Below are positions 12,599 through 23,673 of a stretch of DNA of 64,000 bases, piece after piece. Below the pieces are notes generated by a model that was not told where the DNA came from, made no database searches, and was given only the letters and a program-made list of their open reading frames with translations. The DNA lies in the NCBI GenBank assembly GCA_037043455.1, contig JAWPHD010005601.1:62001-126000 (forward strand). The letters are read 5' to 3'. Origin of the DNA: Cyrtodaria siliqua. Lineage: Eukaryota; Mollusca; Bivalvia; Adapedonta; Hiatellidae. The number at the start of each line of letters is the position of its first letter. The stretch's first letter is position 1. The translations under genes and the position numbers were made by a program.

Positions 12599-15500
12599 TT
12601 AGTCTGTTAAAATGGATGTAGATAGCCTTATTACAAGTGCATCGGAAATGAATTGACTTAAACTAAGAATAATCTTTTTGATTAAAGACTGCATCAGTTC
12701 TACAAATTTAAACATGCTTGGTCTAGTTGTGTAATATTTAGGAATATATTTGTTTCTAATGTTAGAGTAAGTAGTACAGATCAAAATAAAATGGTACTCG
12801 TCTTCAATAGCGTTAGTGTTGCAAATTTCGCACACTCTTTCGTTCCTCTCTGTTCTACCTCTTGAGTATCTCCCTGTTTCTATTCTTAAACAATGAGCGG
12901 ATAATCTTATTCTTGTTATACAACTTCTTAATTGTTTGGAGCATAATGTTTCTAGATATGTTTCAAAATCAAAATTCTCTTTCACCACCTTATATAGCGT
13001 TAAAACTCTACTGCCTTCTATATCAGATCTCCATTGTTGCATGAAATTATCTATTAATCTTTGTTTAAATATTAAAGGAAATAGTTTAAAACTAACTCTC
13101 ATGGGATTATCCCAGACATTATTAAAACCGTTACTGTTTAGGATAAACCTTATATTAGTTAGCCAATTCTTCGCGCCCTTATTACAGTTAGATAACAAAT
13201 CCTTATTTATTGCTTTTAGTATAATGTTCTCTGTAGACAATAGTTTATACCAATATTTGATCATTTTTACATATCTATTAATGTATAAGGGGTAACGAGA
13301 AAGCTCTCCGTAGATACCAGCATTGCTTGTGGTAAGTTTAACACCTAAAATATTTTTACAAAATTTTAACTGTATTCTCTCAATATCTTTTGATTTTGTA
13401 ATCCCCCATATTTCACTTCCATAATTTAATATTGATGCCACAAAAGCATCGAAAAGCTGAAGAGATAATTTTGGTTTCAATTCATATTTTCGTATATTAA
13501 CCAAGAGTATATTCATTGCTTTTAAGGCTTTTCCACAAAGACATTGTTGGTTTAACGAAAAGGAGCCAGTATAATTAAGAACCACACCTAAATAATTAAA
13601 ATCATCAACGACATCTAATAAACTTCCATTATAATACCACCTTTCACATTCTTTAATTCTACCCCTTTTACGAAATACAACTATTTTTGTCTTTTCAGTA
13701 TTAACTTCAAGACCCCAGGATTCACAGTATTCATAGAGTCTATTAAGACTTTGCTGAAGGTCATCTGGGCTTGATCCCAGTACAGCCATATCATCAGCAA
13801 AAAGCAACAGTATTAAAGTGATATCATTAAGAGATAAACCACCATCTATTCTGTTTAATAAGAACAATTCTAAATCTTCTATGAATATAGAAAACATAAT
13901 CGGTGAGACAATATCACCTTGCTTTAGACCGATAGAAATATCAAAGAATTCGGAGTAAGATCCACAGGACTTAACACATGCTTTAACTGTATCATACATG
14001 GATCTAATTATCCTAAGCATTTTCCCGTTGACACCACATTTATATAGTTTTAACCACAACGCATTTCTGTAGACAGAATCAAACGCTTTTTTCAAATCTA
14101 TAAATGCGCAATAAAGTCTTTTTTTGTCGTTTAAAATGTTGTTTATAATGCTATGCAAAATAAATATTGCATCTGTTGTTGACCTCCCTTTTCTAAACCC
14201 GAACTGAGCATCAGATATGATATTATTATTTTCGCACCATTTGTCAATCCGCGTATTCAAGATGCTTGTAAATAGTTTACTCATACAATTAATTAATGTA
14301 ATTCCCCTGTAATTGTTAACAGAGTTTATATCGCCTGTTTTATGTAGAGGAATCATAAAACCCTTAGACCAGCTTTCCGGAAAGCAACCTGTATCGAAAA
14401 TAATATTAAAAATATCAGTAATATGACCCGATAAAATATCACAACTAGCAATGAAATATTCATTAAGCATAAAGTCGCCCGAAACCGCCTTATTTTTATT
14501 TAACGCTTTTATTGCCGACTCTACCTCGGCTACGCTTATCCTTTTATCTAATTCTTCGAAAATTGGGTCATTATCATTGAACTCATGATTAGCATTAAAG
14601 TTCTCTGATTCTTCTGAAATAGATGTTTTTATATCTTTAAATAAATTTGAAAAATAGTTCTCAAAATCATCCACAGATATACTGGCATTTACGATTTTTC
14701 GTTTCGAAAAACGTCTCCAAAATTCTCTAGGCTTTGAACGTCGCATATTTTCAAACTCTTTCGCTTGCTTAAATTTAAACGCGCGTCGTTTCTTTTTAAT
14801 TAATCTCTTATAAGCTTGTTTTAGATTAGCAAGCGATGTTCTATTTTCATTTGACTTTAATCTGTTAAACTCATTCAATGAATTTTTATAAAGTTGTATA
14901 GACTGGTAGCATTCTTCGTCGAACCATTTTTTCGTGTCACTATTTTTAATTTGAAATCCCGACAAAGTGATTTTGATGTGCTTCATAAAAAGTGGGTCAG
15001 CGACTTCACGCATTGTACACGTAAATTGCGATACAAGATTATCTACACTATTCGTGCTATCTGAATTAAAATTATCGAACAATGCATTAAAACATGGCAA
15101 TTTACCAATAATACCCAGTCGAAACTGTTCCCTATGCAATTCGTCCCATTTTATAGACTCAGTTTCGTATGAACGTTTATCTTTACCGTCGTGCGTTTTG
15201 CCAGCAAGAGTGAACGATAACGGTGCATGGTCACTAAATTCATTAAATGCATGTTTACAAAAATCGCTCACACATGGAAAATCGCGTTCTTTTAACAAAA
15301 GATAATCAATTACGCTGCTTCCATGCCTATTAACGTACGTTATACATCCCACACCACAATCTGACCCTAATCTACCATTGGCCAATCGAAAAGAAGTAGC
15401 TTTACACAAGTCCAATAACCTGTTACCTTGTGGATTCGCACATGTATCTTGTGAGGCCCGCTTTAAGGGGTTATCTGGTATATAATCAGAGTAATCAATA

Positions 15501-16033
15501 TCGTTAATTACACTATCACATACAATAAAATCGCACCTATTTGACACTCTGCCATTACAATCACCTGCAATAAATGTTTTACCTAAAGATTCATAATAAT
15601 ATAGATCATCTTTCAAAAGCTGAAAAAGATCAGTATGTATTGCATTAGCTGCGGGTGAATCGTCAGTCCATAAATAAACTCCACCTAGATAAATGTCATC
15701 ATCATTTCCAAAATAACGTTTATCCAATTTTAACCATATAATAGTGTCATGGTGTTTTTTTACAACAGATATTCCATTTTTGATATTGTTTTTAATATAT
15801 ATAACTATACCGCCGCTATTGCGTTTTGCTTTTCTATGTCTAAATTTTCTATAGAAATTAAAACAATGATACCCTGAAAATTCTATTTCACTGTTTTTAC
15901 ACGTCCATGCTTCAGACAAAAAAATTATATCGTTTTGCTTTAAAATGTTCACAAACCCTGCATTCTGTCTCTTACTCTCAGACAAACCATTACAATTCCA
16001 GACAATCACTTTAAGTCCACCCTCGTCGTTGTC
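12599..16033 (-). CDS. LINE ORF2: endonuclease and reverse transcriptase
   Basis: About 1140 codons, open from just after a TAG (16034-16036). An APE-type endonuclease fills residues 1-240 (start VIVWNCNGLS, then FLSEAWTC, AGDCNGR and FSDHAPLSF with the catalytic SDH). The reverse transcriptase follows at about 480-780 (GFRKGRSTTDAI, FIDLKKAFDSV, LKQGDIVSP and the catalytic FADD near residue 736). The C-terminus has a Cys/His knuckle near 1058-1078 (CEIC...H...C). It would nick DNA and copy its own RNA at the target. No ATG precedes the endonuclease core: the first codons are DNDEGGLK then a GTG. ORF2 therefore depends on the upstream frame, on non-AUG initiation, or on a lost start. The family is most like CR1/Jockey-group LINEs, but the clade is not settled. 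Confidence 0.85.
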   Translation of the reverse strand, partial: DNDEGGLKVIVWNCNGLSESKRQNAGFVNILKQNDIIFLSEAWTCKNSEIEFSGYHCFNFYRKFRHRKAKRNSGGIVIYIKNNIKNGISVVKKHHDTIIWLKLDKRYFGNDDDIYLGGVYLWTDDSPAANAIHTDLFQLLKDDLYYYESLGKTFIAGDCNGRVSNRCDFIVCDSVINDIDYSDYIPDNPLKRASQDTCANPQGNRLLDLCKATSFRLANGRLGSDCGVGCITYVNRHGSSVIDYLLLKERDFPCVSDFCKHAFNEFSDHAPLSFTLAGKTHDGKDKRSYETESIKWDELHREQFRLGIIGKLPCFNALFDNFNSDSTNSVDNLVSQFTCTMREVADPLFMKHIKITLSGFQIKNSDTKKWFDEECYQSIQLYKNSLNEFNRLKSNENRTSLANLKQAYKRLIKKKRRAFKFKQAKEFENMRRSKPREFWRRFSKRKIVNASISVDDFENYFSNLFKDIKTSISEESENFNANHEFNDNDPIFEELDKRISVAEVESAIKALNKNKAVSGDFMLNEYFIASCDILSGHITDIFNIIFDTGCFPESWSKGFMIPLHKTGDINSVNNYRGITLINCMSKLFTSILNTRIDKWCENNNIISDAQFGFRKGRSTTDAIFILHSIINNILNDKKRLYCAFIDLKKAFDSVYRNALWLKLYKCGVNGKMLRIIRSMYDTVKACVKSCGSYSEFFDISIGLKQGDIVSPIMFSIFIEDLELFLLNRIDGGLSLNDITLILLLFADDMAVLGSSPDDLQQSLNRLYEYCESWGLEVNTEKTKIVVFRKRGRIKECERWYYNGSLLDVVDDFNYLGVVLNYTGSFSLNQQCLCGKALKAMNILLVNIRKYELKPKLSLQLFDAFVASILNYGSEIWGITKSKDIERIQLKFCKNILGVKLTTSNAGIYGELSRYPLYINRYVKMIKYWYKLLSTENIILKAINKDLLSNCNKGAKNWLTNIRFILNSNGFNNVWDNPMRVSFKLFPLIFKQRLIDNFMQQWRSDIEGSRVLTLYKVVKENFDFETYLETLCSKQLRSCITRIRLSAHCLRIETGRYSRGRTERNERVCEICNTNAIEDEYHFILICTTYSNIRNKYIPKYYTTRPSMFKFVELMQSLIKKIILSLSQFISDALVIRLSTSILTD

Positions 16034-16654
16034 CTAGTCACCTTTGATCGGTTTTCCGTTGATGTAAAGCGTGTCATAGCTTATCCATGCACGATGGCCC
16101 TCTCGCTTCGCGTCTTTCATTTTGGGAGTCAGTTGCCGACGTTTCGCAACGATTTCCGGTGGAAACTGCTCATGCATATAGTAGTCACTTCCTTCAAGTT
16201 TGATTCTTTGCCTCCGCACCATTTCTCTATCCGGGAATTGATTAAACTTGCAAATAATTTTGCGTTTTACTCCGGGGACATGCGCTCCTAACCTATGCAC
16301 TCGTTCCAGCTTAAGGTGGTTAACAACATCCTGTGCGATTTGTAAATTTTCATGCATGAACTGTCTTAACTTGGATTCTGTCTCCTCGTTTTTTTCGAAC
16401 TGAGATTCTGATATATTTCCAAATATCAGGTTGTTACGCATTGACTGAGACTGCATATAAATCAGCGACTCTTTCAGGTTTATGTTTTCTTTTTCCATTT
16501 GACATAATTTGTCCTGGGTCATACCAATAGAGTATTCTGCCGAATCGACTCGCTCATCTGTTTTGTTAATTTTGTCCATGGTGTTCTTATTCATGCTATC
16601 AATATGTAACCACATTTTTTTCATGTCTTTGTATGCAGACAGCTTATTATGCAC
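16034..16654 (-). CDS. LINE ORF1 RNA-binding protein, 5'-truncated
   Basis: A 206-codon ORF: a coiled coil at about residues 20-75 (heptad-like MDKINKTDERVDS through MEKENINLKES), then an RRM-like segment starting NNLIFGNI, then a basic C-terminal domain (GVKRKIICKF, DREMVRRQRI). This matches ORF1p of L1/CR1-type elements, which binds the element RNA and escorts it. The first eight residues come from the flanking dispersed repeat (the same DNA occurs near 10808), so the true N-terminus is lost and the start codon is borrowed. It ends in TAG in the same frame as ORF2. Confidence 0.75.
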   Translation of the reverse strand: MHNKLSAYKDMKKMWLHIDSMNKNTMDKINKTDERVDSAEYSIGMTQDKLCQMEKENINLKESLIYMQSQSMRNNLIFGNISESQFEKNEETESKLRQFMHENLQIAQDVVNHLKLERVHRLGAHVPGVKRKIICKFNQFPDREMVRRQRIKLEGSDYYMHEQFPPEIVAKRRQLTPKMKDAKREGHRAWISYDTLYINGKPIKGD

Positions 16655-17286
16655 AAGCCACGAAGAGCATTGGAAGATATGACAATTCGGTCTTTGGGAG
16701 AAAACAAAAGTAAACTATAATTAGCATATAGAACACGTTTGCAATGAACATCGTTACTTATTTCCAAATCATGTTTATAACAAAAAATAAAATATGTCCT
16801 TAAATACTGCCTTGTATTAATCCGGTATCATTCTTATTTAGCGCTTGTATATAATTAAATACAATTTTGAGCTTTAACTTATTTTTTTTTATTATTCCAA
16901 AGTTTTAAATATATTAATGGTGCAATATAATTAACAGTTAATCATATTCAAAATTAAATTGATTTATACTGTTCTTATAATTAAAATTAATGATTGAACA
17001 AATGCAAGTTATATAGAAAAACTAACGGGACGCCGCAAGTTTTCAAAAGAAATCAAGGTTTCCACGTGACCCTTTAAAATGCCCACTAGCCTGTAATTGC
17101 CAAGTTATCTGGCAAGCTACTCAATAAAATTGACCTATGTATGAGAAAGTGATTAACGACTTTAAAAAATCTGCACCATCTTTTCCAAACCTGGCTATAA
17201 TCTCATCTGAACCATTTCTACTATTACTATTTCAAAACGAAATAAACAAAATATTATGACTGATAATTTAAATGCAACCATATATA
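16641..17286. repeat. Dispersed repeats right of the LINE
   Basis: 16641-16825 continues the repeat seen at 10808-11000 (shared TTCGGTCTTTG, TTTGCAATGAACATC and AATACTGCCTTGT). 16890-17060 belongs to another family of about 160 bp, with copies at 48430-48595 and, inverted, at 62030-62175 (shared TTAATGATTGAACAAAT and GTAGAAAAACTAA-like). 17070-17286 is part of the 444-bp repeat. Confidence 0.7.
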
Positions 17287-17690
17287 TACTCTGTAAAAAA
17301 AGTTTTGGACCATGGCAGTGTTCGAACCCGTACAATGATCGCTGAACCGTGACATTCGACGATAACCCTTATTATCTCAGTTGATAATTCACAATAGATT
17401 CAACAATCAACAATAATTATCGTTTACAAAGAAAGTTTTCGAGAAAATAATAATCTTTTTATTGGTTACTCGAATGTGTCGTAACTGTTACTTTTTATGG
17501 ACTTTGCAACATTTTTTACAAACCCTTTGTGTGTTCGCGATATTGTTTTAAAATCAAATCTTGTTTGGAATTTAATGTTTCTGGTACCAAATTAACCGGG
17601 TAGGATAGACCTTTGTTACTAAATTCTGTCCACTAGTTTTATTTTTATATGACCTTATATACCCTGGTCCAAAACTTTTTTTACCGAGTA
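17287..17690. mobile_element. Tc1/mariner-type MITE, 404 bp
   Basis: The ends are inverted: TACTCTGTAAAAAAAGTTTT plus GGACCA at the left, and reverse complement TACTCGGTAAAAAAAGTTTT plus GGACCA at the right. TA lies outside both ends. It interrupts the 444-bp repeat between AATGCAAC and TATCTGGATTTC, which are adjacent in the copies near 640 and 1080. No transposase fits inside. Confidence 0.8.
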
Positions 17691-17892
17691 TAGTATCTGG
17701 ATTTCTTTTATAAACAAGGAAGACCTAAGTCTAAAATTAGTCAGTTGACACTTTCGCCATAGCTCCCAAAACCAGGCTGTAACCCAAACAAAACATTATG
17801 ATTAACTAAAAACGTTATTACTGGTAAATAAATATCTCAGGGCTAAATATAACAACTTTCCTGTTATAATTGTTCTATTATAAGAGTTTCAT

Positions 17893-18353
17893 GTCGAGCC
17901 CTTAATGGTTTATTCTCTTACTGCTCTGGCTTCTGCCAAGTCATTGAGTACCTTCATTGTGGCTTTCTAGGCTATTGTGTTTTTGTATTATATTTACACG
18001 AGCATATTTGTGTTTTACTTATATTGCCTATTGATGCTGCCTTGTTGGTTAGAGATTAGATCAAGGCGGGGATTTCTTTATTTACACTGTCCTGTTTAAT
18101 GGGATGACAGTAGGGTTAGTGTGAGGTTTGGTGCACCCTAGAACCGGTTTAAACCCCCAGTGGCCTACTTTGCCACTGACCGTTCCAAGGCGGTAGCATT
18201 ATTGTCAACCCTTTTATGTTTGTGATGTCGTTTGCATTTATTATTGCTTTTGCCTTCTTGTTTGTCTGTTTGCGTGTTTGTCTCTGTGTTTTGTGGTTGG
18301 CTGTCCTCCTTGAATGCTACTTTCCATGTCCTTTCTTTTTATATTTCTTTTCA
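17893..18353 (+). mobile_element. 5'-truncated Naiad-type Penelope fragment (3' UTR only)
   Basis: Matches the 3' UTR of the two large Penelope-like copies in the opposite orientation. Shared landmarks are TGATGCTGCCTTGTTGGTTAG, GGCGGGGATTTCTTTATTTAC, GGTGCACCCTAGAACCGG, CGTTCCAAGGCGGTAGC and the end CTTTTTATATTTCTTT. It starts just downstream of the SECIS-like hairpin, so it carries no coding sequence. It splits the 444-bp repeat between GAGTTTCA-like sequence and CTCTAGCAA. Confidence 0.85.
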
Positions 18354-18658
18354 CTCTAGCAATTGTTATGGTGTCTGGCAGATTACTCCTTAAAGGTGAA
18401 ATATAGCATGTTTTTGAGCATATATTCTGAAATATATGTATATAATATACAATCTGTTCAAATATTACACTTATTGGTAGTCCCGTTTTTGTCACAGTAG
18501 CCAATTATACATCATAGCGCTCACGCTCCGAGTTTCGCCCTTTTTGAAGGCAGGTAAGTGTCACGAGACCTCTGACGTCATTGGTACTAAGCAATTAACG
18601 ACTCTGCAAAAAGTCTGCATTGTCTATGTAGGATTACGTTTTATGGTACGTGTTAAAA

Positions 18659-18885
18659 ATGCCGTGTGCTGTTACTGGGTGCAAACGAGTGCATACAAAA
18701 GGACAATATAATAATATCAGTTTCTTTCGTGTTCTAAATCAGGTTAATGATTAAGTTTCGAGGTGTGGGTGGACCGCTGCCGACTCGTCAAAAAAGTGGG
18801 AACCTTCGAAAGACGCGCGAGTTTGTAGTAACATTTTGAGTTGGATTTGTGGGAAGTCCATCCATTGGTTTCCTTTTCGCTGAAT
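18659..18885 (+). pseudogene. THAP zinc-finger domain pseudogene
   Basis: Starts ATG with MPCAVTGCKR and ISFFRV, the beginning of a THAP domain (C2CH DNA-binding finger). In the same frame follow a TAA, then GWTAADSSKKW and DARVCSN. The expected His-Phe after the second Cys is recovered only by a one-base shift (CATTTTGAG). So the domain is broken by one nonsense codon and one frameshift. THAP domains occur in host regulators and in P-element-like transposases; this fragment alone cannot tell which. Confidence 0.55.
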
Positions 18886-18889
18886 TTGG

Positions 18890-19934
18890 AGAACAGACGG
18901 CCATTCCGATTAAAATAAACAGCGGTACCAACAATATTACAAAAATTAGAAGTGCCTAAGCCCGCCGTCTCCGAGCAAATTTTATTCGCCGATTCAACCG
19001 GCGTTGAGGAGTAAATTAATAAATGAGGTAACATTAAAGTTTTTGTTCTATTATCTTAGCGCTTCATCGGGTATACGTATGCTAAATTGTAGAAAGGTAT
19101 ATAGTCTTAGATCTTTATATACACCGTGATTATTTAGCTGTTGAATTAGAAGCATGCGTCCTTTCGTGAATCAGTCAAGAGCTGACGGCGCCAATATAAT
19201 GTAGCCATCTTTTCCAAAAGATTGCCAAAAAAGGTTCAGCATATAAATTTGAATGAAACCGGTGAAAGAAACACTGTGTCTTTGTTTCAATATATATTTT
19301 GTAGGTTTATTTATTTTTTAACTATATACCCTCTTCTGCCATTTTCCGCCAATAATGTTATAGATCTATATCTATTTATATATCGCCGTCATCTAATATA
19401 TCAGTCTCTGGATTTAAAAAAAGATATGACAAAATACAAGGCAGAAAATTGATAATGTTACTAGCTATAATATTAGTTCAGTAATTATTTATGGCAAAAC
19501 AATAACGGTTCATGTAATAAGTAAAATAAGTACCTAATAATATATACTTTTATATAATGGTAAATTTGATCTGTTGGGTCTGTTGTTTCGATCTCTACAT
19601 GTACATAATACATAATATCGTGCTCATAATACATTTGGCTATATTATTTATAACTTAGTATGTTTATGTGTTACACCGCTCAAGGAACTGGAATAAACAT
19701 GGAATGTGTCATAAAACTCTGTTTCCCTCAATGGTGCGTGCTTTCTTCATATACCGACGTATGTGCCCTAATTAGGCCGTACTTCAATAGGGCACCGCAC
19801 TAGATGATTAGTCGGTGTGTGGTATATTGTTAGTTGGGGGGCACTTGGAGAGCGTGTCATACTGCAAATCCAAATCTAATACGTGCTACTCCTCGAGTTT
19901 TGGTCACCAGGTGGCGGGGAATTATGGCATATAT
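18890..19934. other. No gene seen
   Basis: AT-rich sequence with only short ORFs that have no family signature. Confidence 0.5.
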
Positions 19935-20230
19935 ATCATGTAAGAACAAGCCAATCTGTTGAATGACGTCACATTCTATTTTGACACGTAACAGATAGAT
20001 TTACCCCACTTCTACTTTCGCTTTACTGTCTATGTCAATTATAATTAAATATATCAAACAAACACTAGTCAATATTCACAATACATTATTTGGCTGAATT
20101 ATAGGTAATAATAACAAAAAGCAATCAAAAGTATGCATTTTGTATCACTAGTTAGGCAGGGAAACGTTTTCTATTAGGCACTATTTGACTATACACCACG
20201 GAAGCACAAACGCAATGGTGCAATGTAACC
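19935..20230 (+). repeat. Direct repeat, left copy
   Basis: Closely matches 25295-25566 in the same orientation (shared TATCATGTAAGAACAAGCC, GACGTCAC, TTTACCCCA, TTTGGCTGAATTATAGG and ATACACCACGGAAGCACAAA). The two copies flank the region into which the first Penelope-like element inserted. Confidence 0.85.
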
Positions 20231-20836
20231 TTAAAGAGAACCATAAAAAGTTCATAATTTTCAAATGTAAAGTTTTCATATTCTCAGCTATATATCACGC
20301 TCAAAAATGCATAATTTGTGCAAATCGAACAAGCATTGACCGAGATATGCACATTTGAAGATGCATAGAAAGAAATATAAAAAGAAAGGACAGGGAAAGT
20401 AGCATTCAAGGAGGACAGTCAACCACAAAACACAGAAACAAACACGCAAACAGACAAACAAGAAGGCAAAAGCAATAATAAATGCAAACGACATCACAAA
20501 CACAAAAGGATTGACAATAGGGCTACCGCCTTGGAACGGTCAGTGGTAAAGTAGGTCACTTGGGGTTTAAACCGGTTCTAGGGTGCACCAAAGCTCACAC
20601 TTACCCTACTTCATCCCATTAAAACATGACAGTGTAAATAAAGAAATCCCCGCCACGATCTAATCTCTAACCAACAAGGCAGCATCAATAGGCAATATAA
20701 GTAAAACACAAATATGCTCGTGTAAATATAATACAAAAAAACAATAGCCTAGAAAGCCACAATGAAGGTACTCAATGACTTGGCAGAAGCCAGAGCAGTA
20801 AGAGAATAAACCATTAAGGGCACGATAAGAAAGATC

Positions 20837-20899
20837 ATGGACAAACATCAAACGCCACCGCCCCAATGGGCTTTAGGTAAGCGTCATCATACGGTCAAC
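20837..20899 (-). promoter_or_regulatory. Candidate SECIS element, copy 1
   Basis: In sense direction ATGAT is followed by GACGCTTACCT, then AAA, then the small hairpin GCCCATTGGGGC, then GGTGGCGTT and TGATG. This gives a U.U, G.A, A.G, U.U quartet, a helix of G.U, A-U, C-G, G-C, C-G, U.G, a bulged U, A-U, C-G and C-G, an AAA bulge, and a perfect 4-bp apical helix, as in a form-2 eukaryotic SECIS. The basal helix is weak here (GAC/GTC). The stop codon TAA overlaps the AAA. Not verified by SECISearch or folding. Confidence 0.65.
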
Positions 20900-22361
20900 A
20901 GCCTGTCCGGTCATCGTACAATTAAAGAGGAAAGCATAGTGGGGAACTGTAAAGGGGTCCACCACCGAGCATGCAGTACGTTGCAAAATGATAGGGTCAT
21001 AACCTTTTTTGATAAACCTTTTAACAAGTTTAACAAAGATAGTATGAAAGTGATCATGACCAAGCATCTTACGAAGTTTATAAATCACATCACCATAGAA
21101 GTCAGGTTGTGATAGTCCTTGTCGCAGAAGAGTCTTTAAATTACTTTTATATTTGGAAAGAAGATCAGGGTTACGATAATAAAAGTGTGCAAAGGTTTTA
21201 CGAAGTTTATGGTAACGGTAACCCTGATTAAGTAACTTTTTTGTTATACAAAGATTACGAATATTTAAATCCTCAACTCGAGTACAAGCTCTAGAAAAAC
21301 GAATAAGTTGAGACACATACACCCCATAAGAAGTTGCTCGGGGAACATCCCCATCCAAGTGGGGATAACTAACAATGTCAAAATTAAAATCATCTCTCTT
21401 GTCATAGATTTTGCTAATTATTTTACCATTTTCAATCGAGAGATTTAAATCAAGAAAAGGAGCGTTATTATCAGATATATTAGCTTTGTTAAGCTGAAGT
21501 TCTTTAGGATAAATATAATTAACCATAGTTGGAAAGAAAGGGTTGTCAATGTTCAATATGTCATCCAGATACCGAGAGGTGTCATTAAAGGCTTTGTTCA
21601 ATAACATCTGCCTGGGTATCTGGTGAAAGACAACATGAAATCCCTTTCATAGCAAAATAAGAACAAATCTGCGACAAGTGGTGCACAGTCCGTACCCATA
21701 GGGATACCAACAATTTGTCTATAAACGGTGGTTCCATACCTGACGAAAATATTATCTAAAAGGAAGATGATTGCTTCACAAACGTTATAGCAAGTCCACA
21801 TAGTATAATTGTCTAAACTACCGTTAGTAAAAACGTTTTTATATTATTACATCCAAAAATGTAGTATTTTCTCTAGCGAATGTTTTTTGAATAAGAGAAA
21901 TTAGCTTGTCTTTAATAAGGTGATATGGTAAGGTTGTATAAAGTGTAGAGAAGTCATAAATGCTTATTGATGAAACTTGACCTTTATTGAAAATTTTATC
22001 AGAACGTCTCCTGAAGATTTTATAGACCAAAAAAAATAATCCCAGAGTTTTAATAAATGTTATCACAATATAGTTTAACGTGATCTTTAACGGCAGTAAG
22101 ACAAGAAGTTAAAAGTTTGGAGATGTTTGTTGTGTTGCAGGCACTAGAATTCGAATTAAAGCGAGCCTTATATGGATTTTTATGTAATTTAGGAATCCAG
22201 TACATAGTAGGCAGTTTATTTTGCTTATCGTTTACACCAGCCTTGAAAGTAGTGCACCGAGTGATACGTGCGGAAACAACATCATCCTCAGTAGTATTAA
22301 CTGGAGTATACGAATTGGTGCTGCCGAGTTCCAGAGATAAAACATTGACGTAATGTAGGCG

Positions 22362-22364
22362 TCA
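22362..22364 (-). other. In-frame TGA no. 3 (candidate Sec), copy 1
   Basis: Context PADKAANNVIIV-TGA-RLHYV. Related RTs usually have Cys here (ADKxxNNxxxVC). Copy 2 has the same TGA at 56132-56134. Confidence 0.7.
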
Positions 22365-23637
22365 AACAATAATTACATTATTAGCTGCTTTATCTGCAGG
22401 AACTAAAACAAATTTATTATGAATTTCCTGAATTCCCGATTTTAAACTACGAAAGGAAAACCTAGGTCTCGGAGGAGGTAAAGAGGGGTAAGCATTATAA
22501 AAGTTAATACGTGTATCTATAATTTTCAGAATTGACTTTTTCCAAGTAAAAAGTGAGTTTGGGTCCGCTTGTTCTCTACGACACCATTTTGTACTAAAAT
22601 CTTCAATGGAGTGGCGATCTGGGCACGACAGGCATTAAAATCAATAGTTGAAGGTAATCTATATTTAGGACCTTTCGAAAACAAATGCCGAATACGTTTA
22701 TCAATAATATCAAAATTACCAGTGATGACATGACCTGCTGGAGCATAGCAAAATTGTGATGTGTTGCATTCACATTCCTTAGGAGTATTATGTACTATAT
22801 CAAGGTCAGAAACTATTTTGTTTTAGTTGAAAATAATAATTCTAATAGGCTTTTTATACTTATAACAAATTACAGGACATTCGGAATTTTTGAAATATTT
22901 TAGGATAGAATACATTACATGAGTATCTCGAAAAATACTAGGCATGTCAATGAAACCAATACCTTTATTAATATATAGTAGTTTAGAAAATGCCTGACGT
23001 GATCAGACTTCTTGTCAATATGGGGTCGGAGAACATGTTGTGTATAGCTTTGAACTATGGAATCAGTGTTATACAAGGGATCTGTATGAATGAAAACTTT
23101 GTCGGCTTCCTCGTCGATCAACTTTAGTGATGAAATGGACAAAGAGGTAAGCCGTGAAAGCATAGAGTGCTTTCCAGACTGTTTAAAAGTAGTATGTAAA
23201 TCAGCGACAGAAATAATTACACGCGATTTACGTTTGATATTACCATTACGCCTAAGACCATGAGACCTAGATTTACGCTTTCGAATAGAAAATATAGAAA
23301 AAATGTCAATATAAGGATCTTTAGAAATATTTTCTTCTTGATAAATATTGTCATTAAGGCCGAGTGGATTAGGTGTCTGTAAGTTTTTCATCCACTTAAG
23401 TTCTGCAATATGTCTAGCTTTTATTTTAAAGCTTTTAGTAGCATCATTATCAAAAAATATATATTCAACCGGTTGAACAGTTACGTTATTAAAATTAGGA
23501 CCTGACTTACGAAAGTGTTGGTACAAGTAATTTTTTAACTTTTTAGGATTACTTGCATTATATTTGTGCTCACGAAATCGAACTATTAAGGATCGACCTG
23601 TTTGTCCAACATATTGTATACCGCAGCTTGGTGCATT

Positions 23638-23673
23638 TCAAGTCAGAACATAAATGACGTGAGATGTACGTCA
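23638..23673 (-). other. In-frame TGA nos. 1 and 2 (candidate Sec), copy 1
   Basis: TGA at 23671-23673 (context SNVD-TGA-RTSHVIY) and at 23638-23640 (context VLT-TGA-NAPSCG). They lie 11 codons apart and take the places of two Cys residues that normally precede the GIY-YIG core (CxTxxVIYxIxCxxC). Both are kept in copy 2. Confidence 0.75.

Noticed and set aside
17310..17365. tRNA-like gene in the MITE (minus strand GGGTTCGAACACTG resembles a B box)
   Set aside because: No matching A box or cloverleaf could be drawn.
20365..20872. Hammerhead ribozyme in the Naiad 3' UTR
   Set aside because: I looked for CTGANGA plus GAAA cores and found no convincing arrangement; Naiads are reported to lack canonical ones.
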